Assembly (NCBI GenBank): GCA_900767195.1
Contig: CAAFYG010000097.1
Span: forward strand, 1-20,703
From: Clostridia bacterium
GTDB lineage: Bacteria > Bacillota > Clostridia > Christensenellales > Borkfalkiaceae
Reading direction: 5' to 3'
Length of the DNA: 20,703 nt
A program made the translations under genes and the position numbers. Positions 1 to 5,750 of the stretch are shown piece after piece (position 1 is the first letter of the stretch; each line of letters begins with the position of its first letter). Under the pieces are notes generated by a model, which was not told where the DNA came from, searched no databases, and was given only the letters and a program-made list of their open reading frames with translations.

Positions 1-1
1 C

Positions 2-256
2 GAGGGCACCCGCGCCGGGCGCGGCTTTGCCGTCGCGGGCGGCGTGGCCGCCGCGGTGGAGGAGCTCATCCACAAGGAGCATCCCGAATGCCAGATCAAG
101 ACCCAGCGGGCCGACGGCCTGCGCGAGTGCCGGAAGCTTCTGATGCTGGCGAAGGCCGGGAAGCTCGACGGATATCTGCTCGAGGGCATGGCCTGCCCAG
201 GCGGCTGCGTGGCAGGCGCGGGCACGGTCGTCTCGGCGGATACGGCGGCATTTTAA
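2..256 (+). CDS. [FeFe]-hydrogenase large subunit, C-terminal fragment (5' open, 3' end foreign)
   Basis: This is the tail of an iron-only hydrogenase, open at the window start and read in frame 2. The motif EGMACPGGCVAGAG (around bases 182-223) is the third H-cluster signature of the family; its two cysteines ligate the active-site cluster. The upstream run RADGLRECRKLLMLAKAGK fits the end of the catalytic domain. The enzyme reversibly makes H2 from protons and electrons, usually paired with ferredoxin. The stop at 254-256 is probably not native, because the sequence from about base 235 onward is RNase HI sequence read in another frame. Base use is strikingly different from all later genes: 174 of the first 240 bases are G or C, and third codon positions are nearly all G or C. 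The family call is firm. Whether this fragment belongs to the same genome is doubtful. Confidence 0.8.
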   Translation, partial: EGTRAGRGFAVAGGVAAAVEELIHKEHPECQIKTQRADGLRECRKLLMLAKAGKLDGYLLEGMACPGGCVAGAGTVVSADTAAF

Positions 257-660
257 TGTACGGCGAGCTAAAAAAAGAATACAGCGGCGGCGAAGAAACA
301 ACCACGAACAACCGCATGGAAATGCGCGCCGTGATCGAAGGGTTGTCGCTTCTGAAATATCCTTGCAAAGTGGATATTTACAGTGATTCCGCCTATACGG
401 TGAATGCGTTTTTAAACGGTTGGATTTTTTTCTGGCAGAAAAACGGTTGGAAAAAGGCGGATAAAAAGCCCGTTTTAAACGTGGATCTGTGGCAGGAATT
501 GCTGCGGCTGACTGCTCTGCACGAGGTGACGTTTCACAAAGTGAAAGGGCATGCCGACAACGCGTATAACAACCGCTGCGACGAGCTTGCGCGCGGCGCG
601 ATTACGGAGTTGAGAGCGCGCCTTAGCAGCGAAAATCAAACGGGAGAAAATAAAAATTAG
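238..660 (+). CDS. rnhA: Ribonuclease HI, 5'-truncated at the junction
   Basis: RNase HI cuts the RNA strand of RNA-DNA hybrids using four acidic residues and metal ions. The frame reads GYGGILMYG from base 238, matching the family stretch that follows DGACSGNPGPG, and then carries TTNNRMEMRA (second catalytic acid, Glu), YSDSAYT (third, Asp), and KVKGHADN with NNRCDELA (His and fourth Asp). The first beta-strand with the first catalytic Asp, which should lie just upstream, is absent; in its place is hydrogenase sequence in a different frame. An ORF formally continues back to an ATG at 88, but that N-terminus is only the hydrogenase read out of frame. Either the gene is broken or, more likely, the true 5' end was lost at a chimeric join. 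The codon style matches the downstream genes, so this side belongs to the main genome. Confidence 0.85.
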   Translation, partial: GYGGILMYGELKKEYSGGEETTTNNRMEMRAVIEGLSLLKYPCKVDIYSDSAYTVNAFLNGWIFFWQKNGWKKADKKPVLNVDLWQELLRLTALHEVTFHKVKGHADNAYNNRCDELARGAITELRARLSSENQTGENKN

Positions 661-717
661 TCAAAAATAACAAATCGGGCGGATCGCGGCGGAAAAACTT
701 CGTTGCGATCATATTTT

Positions 718-744
718 TTGCGCAACCGCGCTATACTATATAAT
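718..744 (+). promoter_or_regulatory. Possible sigma-A promoter overlapping the next start codon
   Basis: TATAAT at 739-744 has TTGCGC 15 bases upstream (718-723); a second -10-like TATACT lies at 732-737. The spacing is shorter than ideal. If TATAAT is used, RNA would begin near 750, just after the ATG at 745, so translation would have to start farther in. This is inference from pattern only. Confidence 0.35.
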
Positions 745-1752
745 ATGAAAAAAATCGTGAACGGAAACGGCGAAAAAGTAGAAATCCGGGCGGCGCAAGT
801 AGCTACGCGGCAAAGCGGGGCGGAAGAAAAAAGGCGCGCGGCGAAAAAAAGCGTGGAAATTCTGTGCGAAACGGGCATAGTCTTTTTGCTTGCGGCGGCG
901 TGTGCAATTCTGGAAATTCTCTGCATAACCTTTGCGAAAAACGGCTTCGCGACGCAGAATAAGCCGCTTTTTATATCGCTTTCCGTTACTTTCACCGCGG
1001 GGTGTTTTATTGCGGCGGCGCTGTTTTCTTATTTCGGAAAAGGGGTTTTATACCGAACGTTCGTAAGTTTTTTCGTGCTGGCGTTGTTTGCGCTCGTCGT
1101 ACTGCTGATTTTGCAGAAAACGGGGCTTTTTTATGTGCTCGGCGATGAAGAAGCGTTCGGCGCGTACATGCGGCGCGCGGGGGCGTGGATGCCGCTTTTA
1201 TATATCTCGTTTCAGTTTTTACAGGTGGTGATACTGCCTGTGCCGGCGTTTGTTTCCACGGCGGCGGGCGTGGCGTTGTTCGGACCTTTAAAAGCGGCGC
1301 TTTGTTCGTTTGTGGGGATTATTTCCGGTTCGCTCGCGGCGTTTTTTATCGGCAGAAAAATAGGGTATAAAGCCGTGGCGTGGATGGTTGGCGAAGAGAC
1401 GTTGCAAAAATGGCTGAAAAAAGTGAAGGGGAAAGATTATTTTCTTCTTACGGCGATGTTTGTGCTGCCGCTTTTTCCCGACGATATTTTATGCTTTGTA
1501 TCGGGTCTTTCTTCGATGACGTGGCAATATTTCGTGGTGATGATCGTGCTGGCGCGTTCGATCGGTATTTTCGCCACCTGTTATTCGGTGAATTTTATTC
1601 CGTTTGACGTGTGGTGGGGGATTCTGATCTGGTGCGTGCTGATCGCGCTGCTTGCGGCGGCGTTTGTATTTCTGTATAAAAATCTCGATACGCTCAACGA
1701 CTTTTTCAAATCAAGATTTTCGCGCGGAAAGAACAAAAAAAACACAAAATAA
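745..1752 (+). CDS. TVP38/TMEM64 (DedA-like, SNARE-associated PF09335) family membrane protein
   Basis: This is a polytopic inner-membrane protein of 335 residues if read from ATG 745. Hydrophobic segments lie near residues 43-63, 76-96, 106-127, 150-178, 184-203, 232-256, 262-282 and 289-311. The family core is visible: VVILPVPAFVSTAAGVALFG (161-180), then a Gly-rich helix ending in FFIGRKIG (200-207), then LPLFPDD (241-247) before a second re-entrant segment. Members have been linked to lipid scrambling or to undecaprenyl-phosphate or phosphatidylserine handling; the substrate here cannot be read from sequence. The first 35 or so residues are charged and poorly conserved. No Shine-Dalgarno precedes ATG 745 and a -10-like box abuts it, so GTG 757 or GTG 853 (just before the first helix) are possible true starts. 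The next gene is more than 400 bases away, so it is probably transcribed alone. Confidence 0.85.
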   Translation: MKKIVNGNGEKVEIRAAQVATRQSGAEEKRRAAKKSVEILCETGIVFLLAAACAILEILCITFAKNGFATQNKPLFISLSVTFTAGCFIAAALFSYFGKGVLYRTFVSFFVLALFALVVLLILQKTGLFYVLGDEEAFGAYMRRAGAWMPLLYISFQFLQVVILPVPAFVSTAAGVALFGPLKAALCSFVGIISGSLAAFFIGRKIGYKAVAWMVGEETLQKWLKKVKGKDYFLLTAMFVLPLFPDDILCFVSGLSSMTWQYFVVMIVLARSIGIFATCYSVNFIPFDVWWGILIWCVLIALLAAAFVFLYKNLDTLNDFFKSRFSRGKNKKNTK

Positions 1753-1783
1753 CTTCGATATCGTGTTTTTGCTCTTTTATTCT

Positions 1784-1828
1784 GCCGCTTGTTCTGCCGC
1801 TTGGAATTACCGCTTGGAATTGCCGCTT
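1784..1828 (+). repeat. Four short tandem copies of (G/A)CCGCTT
   Basis: GCCGCTT occurs at 1784-1790, 1796-1802 and 1822-1828, with ACCGCTT at 1809-1815. The last three are separated by GGAATT-type spacers, giving a 12/13-base period. Function is unknown; replication slippage or a protein-binding cluster are both possible. Confidence 0.6.
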
Positions 1829-1991
1829 TCGCGCAAGGGATTTTCGTGGATTTTCGGGAAATTTCCGTGAAAATTCCGGCAAAGGCGGTTTTTTGTTGCG
1901 GATCGGCGTTGTTTGGGCGCGCGTTTTTGTGAAAAATAAAAAATTTGTTCATATAAAGCCGTAAAATTTGAAAAAATGTTTGTTTGAACGG

Positions 1992-2020
1992 TTGCGTTTT
2001 GAAAAAAAATGCTGTATAAT
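1992..2020 (+). promoter_or_regulatory. Sigma-A type promoter of the decarboxylase operon
   Basis: TTGCGT (1992-1997) and a perfect TATAAT (2015-2020) are separated by the ideal 17 bases in an A+T-rich stretch. The predicted transcript starts near 2027 and has a leader of about 130 bases before the ATG at 2158. No operator or riboswitch is evident. Confidence 0.7.
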
Positions 2021-2157
2021 GGTACTTGGTAGAAGTTGGGCTGAAAATTTCGGACAATGCGGAATGATAGCGTCGCTTTGCATAAAAATGCAGCGCAAAC
2101 GTTTTTCGGCGGGTTCGGCGGCCCTGTGAATAACCGACATCTCTGGAGGATTCATCA

Positions 2158-3525
2158 ATGGATAAAATCAGCTTGCTGCAAGAGAGAAAAGCAAAGATTT
2201 CCGAAGCGGGAAAGGAATTGCGCGCGCAGATCGCCGCACTTACCGACGAAAACAGCTTCGTTGAGCTTTCGGCTTTTTCCTTTTCGAAAAACGATTTTTA
2301 CGGCGAGAATACGGACGGCGAGGGCGTGATTACCGGCTTTGCCACCGTTCTCGATTATCCGTTTTATATCGTGGCGCAGAATTTCAAAGTGCGCTCGGGC
2401 GGAATTTCGAAAGCGCAATGCGATAAGATCGCGAAGTGCTTAGACGCGGCGGAAAAAAACGCTACGCCCGTGATTTACCTTTTAAATTCGCAGGGCGTGC
2501 AGCTCGGCGAGGGCGTTACCGTGCTGGAAGGTCTGGCGAAAGTGCTGATGCGCGCCACGCAGCTGAAAGGCGTTGTGCCGCAGTACGCCGTAGTCAACGG
2601 CGAAGTGTACGGCTCGATCGCCGCGCTTTGTGCGATCGCCGATTTCACTTTCTTTACGAAGAAATCGTATCTTGCCGTAAATTCGCCGCTGGTGATTGCC
2701 GCGAAAACGGGCAGAGACGTGAAAAAAGAAGACGTCGGCGCGGCGAAATCGCTGGATAAATCCGGACTGGTTTCGTTTGTAACGGACGACGACGAGGAAA
2801 TCCGCAATAAGATCGCGGAAATCACCGAAATCGTTTCTTCGCCGATGATCGACGCCGAATTGAACGAATCCTGCCCCGAGCTGAACGCGGCGGAATTGAA
2901 CGCGGCTTCGATTGCGGGAATTTTCGAAAACGCGGTGGAAGTGAACGCTCTTTGCGCGCCCGAAGCGAAAACTTATCTTTGCCGTATCGGCGGAATCGCC
3001 GCGGCGGCGGTGGTGTTCGACGGCGGCGAGAACGCGGCGGAATTAAATTCGGGAAACCTTGCGAAAGTGCGGGAATTCGCCGAATTTGCCGCTTGCTATC
3101 GGTTGCCGCTGATTGTGTTTTCGGATGTGGCGGGCATTACGCCTTGCTCCTGCACGAACAATTCGCGCGTTCTGAAAGAGGCGGCGGAGTACCTTAATAT
3201 TCTCGATACGATCGATACGGCGAAAATCGCGGTGGTGTATAAGCGCGCGATCGGGCTCGGGTATTCGCTGTTTGCGGCGAAATCGGCCGGTTTCGATTAT
3301 TCGTGCGCGTTTGCTACGGCGAAAATCGCGTTGTTCGACGACGTGAAAGGCGCGGAAATCGAATTCGCAAACGAAAAAGCGGATAAAACCGTGCTTGCCG
3401 AGCGGTATGCGGACGAAAAAGCCGATCCCGTGAACGCGGCGAAAGACGGCTACATCGACGACGTGATCGAGCCGCAGTTCGTAAAGCAATATTTAATTTC
3501 GGCGTTGCAGATGCTTGTCGGCTGA
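2158..3525 (+). CDS. Divergent 12S-type biotin-dependent carboxyltransferase (MmdA/PccB-like, PF01039)
   Basis: This resembles the CoA-ester carboxyltransferases (methylmalonyl-CoA decarboxylase alpha, propionyl-CoA carboxylase beta), which move a carboxyl group between an acyl-CoA and biotin. The two-crotonase-fold layout is visible. The N-half has GEGVITGFATVLDYPFYIVA (54-73) and SGGISKAQCDKI (80-91); the C-half has RIGGIAAAAVVFDGG (276-290), a REFAEFAACYRLPLIVFSDV core (305-324) and GAEIEF (398-403). At 455 residues it is shorter than the usual 510 or so. Motifs that line the active site in the family have changed: the DSGGAR-like loop reads NSQGVQLGEG (110-119), the GPCAGGAVYSP-like loop reads GEVYGSIAALC (148-158), and the AYGGAY-like loop reads AIGLGYS (364-370). 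The start ATG follows GGAGG at 2145-2149. It is the first gene of the decarboxylase operon. The family is confident; the substrate, and even catalysis, are open. Confidence 0.8.
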   Translation: MDKISLLQERKAKISEAGKELRAQIAALTDENSFVELSAFSFSKNDFYGENTDGEGVITGFATVLDYPFYIVAQNFKVRSGGISKAQCDKIAKCLDAAEKNATPVIYLLNSQGVQLGEGVTVLEGLAKVLMRATQLKGVVPQYAVVNGEVYGSIAALCAIADFTFFTKKSYLAVNSPLVIAAKTGRDVKKEDVGAAKSLDKSGLVSFVTDDDEEIRNKIAEITEIVSSPMIDAELNESCPELNAAELNAASIAGIFENAVEVNALCAPEAKTYLCRIGGIAAAAVVFDGGENAAELNSGNLAKVREFAEFAACYRLPLIVFSDVAGITPCSCTNNSRVLKEAAEYLNILDTIDTAKIAVVYKRAIGLGYSLFAAKSAGFDYSCAFATAKIALFDDVKGAEIEFANEKADKTVLAERYADEKADPVNAAKDGYIDDVIEPQFVKQYLISALQMLVG

Positions 3526-3538
3526 AAAGGAGGACGGT

Positions 3539-3925
3539 ATGTTTCTGAATTTATTGGCGTCGGCATTTGATCCGAGTCTGAAAGATAAAAAGATACCGGT
3601 GGGCGAAGCGGCGATAGACGCCATGATAGGGCTGGCGGTGGTGTTTCTCGGCATCGCATTGCTCGTTTTTATCGTGTGGTGCGTGGGAAAAATCATGCAG
3701 AACACTTCGATAGGAAACGGGAAGGGCGGAAAGAAAACCGCGCCGAAAGCCGCCGAAAAACCGGCGATAAAGCCTGCGAAGCCCGAAACGGTTGCGCCTG
3801 CGAAAGTTGCCGACGAGGGCCTTGACGACGAAACGGTTGCCGTAATTGCGGCGGCGATTGCCGCGGTGTATGAAGCGGAACGGCGTTCGTGCGGGTTTGT
3901 AGTGAAGCGGATTAAAAGAATGTAA
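3539..3925 (+). CDS. OadG/MmdD-like small membrane anchor subunit of the decarboxylase
   Basis: This 128-residue protein has one transmembrane helix at about residues 27-50 (AMIGLAVVFLGIALLVFIVW), then an Ala/Lys/Pro-rich linker (60-93), then a short conserved-looking tail, DDETVAVIAAAIAAVYEAER (95-114). That plan is the gamma (OadG) or delta (MmdD) subunit of Na+-translocating decarboxylases, which ties the soluble carboxyltransferase and the biotin carrier to the membrane beta subunit. The start at 3539 is supported by AAGGAGG at 3527-3533; the earlier in-frame ATG at 3515 lies inside the upstream gene and has no such site. It follows the carboxyltransferase stop by only 13 bases, so the two are almost certainly co-transcribed and perhaps translationally coupled. 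Assignment rests on architecture and position, because this family is poorly conserved. Confidence 0.8.
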   Translation: MFLNLLASAFDPSLKDKKIPVGEAAIDAMIGLAVVFLGIALLVFIVWCVGKIMQNTSIGNGKGGKKTAPKAAEKPAIKPAKPETVAPAKVADEGLDDETVAVIAAAIAAVYEAERRSCGFVVKRIKRM

Positions 3926-3943
3926 GAAATCTTGGCGGCGGTA

Positions 3944-3984
3944 TTGTTTTATAATATTCTATAATATATTTTCTATAATATATT
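3944..3984 (+). repeat. A+T-rich tandem 14-base duplication with three TATAAT boxes
   Basis: TTCTATAATATATT is repeated exactly and head to tail (3957-3970, 3971-3984), with a partial third copy just before it. TATAAT occurs at 3950, 3960 and 3974. No -35 element sits at a proper distance from any of them, so a promoter is not established. The block lies in the 113-base gap between the anchor and biotin-carrier genes. Confidence 0.7.
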
Positions 3985-4038
3985 GTCGCGCGAGAAATAA
4001 AAAATAATTTTCGGAAGAATGGAAGGAGAAAAAATATT

Positions 4039-4431
4039 ATGCGTAATTTTGTGATCACGGTGAACGGAAAAACTTATGAAGTGGGCGTTGAAGAAACGGG
4101 GGCGAGCGCTTCCGCGCCGAAAACCACGTTTGTGGCGGCTACACCCGCTGCTATGCCCGTAGCTGCCGCGCCTGCTGCGGCGCCCGTGGCTGCACCCGCG
4201 CCGAAAGCGAATATCGAAGGCGGAGAGAAAGTGCTTTCGCCGTTCCCCGGGTTGATTAAAGGATTGCTTGTGGCGGAAGGCGCGAGCGTTGAGAAAGATC
4301 AGCCGATTTTGGTGCTTGAGGCGATGAAAATGGATAACGAAATCACCGCGCCCGTGGCGGGAAAGGTTTCTTTTGCCGTGGCAAAAGGCGCGAACGTGGA
4401 ATCGGATACGCTGCTTGCGGTGATCGGCTAA
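4039..4431 (+). CDS. Biotin carboxyl carrier protein (gamma/biotin subunit of the decarboxylase)
   Basis: This 130-residue protein has a short N-terminal beta segment, an Ala/Pro-rich flexible linker (about 32-56) and a C-terminal biotinyl domain (about 64-130). The biotin attachment site EAMKM (94-98) is intact, with Lys97 the residue that receives biotin; PFPGLIKGLLVAEG and NEITAPVAGKV complete the domain. The long mobile linker lets the biotin swing between the carboxyltransferase, where it picks up CO2, and the membrane beta subunit, where it is decarboxylated. The start is supported by AAGGAG at 4023-4028. It is the only biotin carrier seen in the operon, so both carboxyltransferases would have to share it. 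The family call is very secure; the exact complex is inferred from neighbours. Confidence 0.93.
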   Translation: MRNFVITVNGKTYEVGVEETGASASAPKTTFVAATPAAMPVAAAPAAAPVAAPAPKANIEGGEKVLSPFPGLIKGLLVAEGASVEKDQPILVLEAMKMDNEITAPVAGKVSFAVAKGANVESDTLLAVIG

Positions 4432-4455
4432 GCCGGAAGAAAAACCGGTCTTTTT
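4430..4455 (+). terminator. Weak hairpin after the biotin-carrier gene, possible attenuator
   Basis: AAG-CCGG (4430-4436) can pair with CCGG-T-CTT (4445-4452) around a short A-rich loop, with one bulged base; a run of T overlaps the distal arm. The stem is weak, so partial termination or RNA processing would be more likely than a full stop. It lies between two genes of one operon. Confidence 0.3.
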
Positions 4456-4478
4456 GAAGAAATTTTCGGAGAACTCAG

Positions 4479-5672
4479 ATGACTTTGAATTTACTCTTTA
4501 ATATCGGCGAGATGTTCAAAGGGTTGTGGGAACAAATGGGAATTGCAAACGGCGTATGGCAGAATTACGTGATGCTTGCCGTTTCATTCGTGCTGTTTTA
4601 TCTCGCGATCGTGAAAAAATTCGAGCCGCTTTTACTGTTGCCGATCGCTTTCGGTATGTTCCTTGTGAATATTCCGGGTGCGTATAATATCGTTTGGGGG
4701 ACGTACCCCGAAGGCGCGGCGCATACTTACGACGCCGTGGAAAACAGAGGCCTTTTGTGGTATCTCTTCTACGGTGTGGATAAAGTGATTTATCCGCCGC
4801 TCATTTTCCTCGGAATCGGCGCGATGACGGATTTCGGTCCGCTCATTTCCAACCCGAAGAGCATGTTTATCGGCGCGGCGGCGCAGCTCGGTATTTTCGT
4901 GGCGTTGTTCCTTGCGATTTGTCTCGGTTTCGATCTTGCGGCGGCTTGTTCGATAGCGATTATCGGCGGCGCGGACGGTCCTACGGCGATTTACGTTACG
5001 CAGTGGATGTCGAAATATACGAGTAAAGATCTGCTTTCGGCGATTGCGATTGCGGCGTATTCGTACATGGCGTTGATTCCGATTATTCAGAAGCCGCTTA
5101 TGCGCGCGATCGTTCCCGAAAGAGAACGCAAAATCAAAATGAAACAGCTTCGCCCCGTGAGTAAGCTTGAAAAAATCGTATTCCCGATTCTGGTTACTTT
5201 GGTGGTGGGCATGCTTCTGCCCGACGCGATTCCGCTTCTCGGTATGCTGATGCTCGGAAATCTTTTGCGCGAATCGGGCGCGACGGAACGGCTTTCTTCG
5301 CAGGCGCAAAACGGACTGATGAACACCGTAACCATTTTCCTCGGCGTGTGCGTAGGTTCGAAAGCGTACGGCGGCGTATTTCTTACGTTAAGTACGCTTG
5401 AAATTATCGCGCTCGGCTTATTTGCGTTCGTGTTCGGTACGATCGGCGGTCTTTTAATGGGGCGGCTGATGTGCAAACTTTCGCATGGGAAAATCAATCC
5501 GCTGATCGGCAGCGCGGGCGTATCCGCCGTGCCTATGGCGGCGCGTATTTCCGAGGACGTGGGGCGCGAATCCGATCCGAACAACCATTTGCTGATGCAC
5601 GCGATGGGCCCGAACGTGGCGGGCGTGATCGGCTCGGCGATTGCCGCAGGCTTCCTGCTGTCGCTCTTTTAA
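4479..5672 (+). CDS. Sodium ion-translocating decarboxylase, beta subunit (OadB/MmdB family)
   Basis: This is the integral membrane subunit that decarboxylates carboxybiotin and uses the energy to export Na+. At 397 residues it is close to family length. It has many hydrophobic segments, the invariant IIGGADGPTAIY loop (161-172, with Asp166 matching the Asp known to be essential in OadB), and the highly conserved C-terminal stretch HAMGPNVAGVIGSA (374-387), which holds residues tied to Na+ and proton movement. The segment NPLIGSAGVSAVPMAAR is also typical. The start ATG has GGAG at 4468-4471. With the anchor and biotin carrier it makes a complete membrane pump. The sequence cannot distinguish oxaloacetate, methylmalonyl-CoA, malonate or glutaconyl-CoA decarboxylase, since all share this subunit; the adjoining carboxyltransferases decide that. 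Confidence 0.93.
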   Translation: MTLNLLFNIGEMFKGLWEQMGIANGVWQNYVMLAVSFVLFYLAIVKKFEPLLLLPIAFGMFLVNIPGAYNIVWGTYPEGAAHTYDAVENRGLLWYLFYGVDKVIYPPLIFLGIGAMTDFGPLISNPKSMFIGAAAQLGIFVALFLAICLGFDLAAACSIAIIGGADGPTAIYVTQWMSKYTSKDLLSAIAIAAYSYMALIPIIQKPLMRAIVPERERKIKMKQLRPVSKLEKIVFPILVTLVVGMLLPDAIPLLGMLMLGNLLRESGATERLSSQAQNGLMNTVTIFLGVCVGSKAYGGVFLTLSTLEIIALGLFAFVFGTIGGLLMGRLMCKLSHGKINPLIGSAGVSAVPMAARISEDVGRESDPNNHLLMHAMGPNVAGVIGSAIAAGFLLSLF

Positions 5673-5750
5673 TGCATAAATTTTAATGTAAAAAGAGATT
5701 TTCGGACGGACGAAAGCGAATTTCGGCTGAGAATGAAGGAGAAAAACATT

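Larger units (their letters stand above)
1753..2157 (+). other. 405-base intergenic region with short repeats and an operon leader
   Basis: No credible gene lies here on either strand. It holds four near-tandem copies of (G/A)CCGCTT spaced 12, 13 and 13 bases apart (1784-1828). A weak GC-rich hairpin-like segment followed by six T (about 1874-1898) may end the upstream transcript. From about 1930 it becomes A+T-rich up to a sigma-A promoter at 1992-2020. The remaining 130 or so bases form the leader of the decarboxylase operon, including a small bulged hairpin (CGC-TT-TGCAT, AAAA loop, ATGCA-GCG at 2074-2095). I recognise no riboswitch class in it. Confidence 0.6.

Noticed and set aside
44..660. 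A natural hydrogenase-RNase HI fusion protein
   Set aside because: The two parts are in different frames and the hydrogenase frame stops at 256, so no single polypeptide contains both.
1874..1898. Intrinsic terminator after the TVP38-like gene
   Set aside because: A T run follows a GC-rich patch, but only three or four adjacent base pairs can form, so it is noted only within the intergenic description.
2027..2157. A riboswitch in the leader of the decarboxylase operon
   Set aside because: Only one small bulged hairpin could be found, and no conserved core of a known class was recognisable by eye. A covariance-model search would be needed.
3950..3979. Three consecutive promoters at the TATAAT boxes before the biotin-carrier gene
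   Set aside because: None has a -35-like hexamer at 15-19 bases. The boxes come from a repeated A+T-rich unit.
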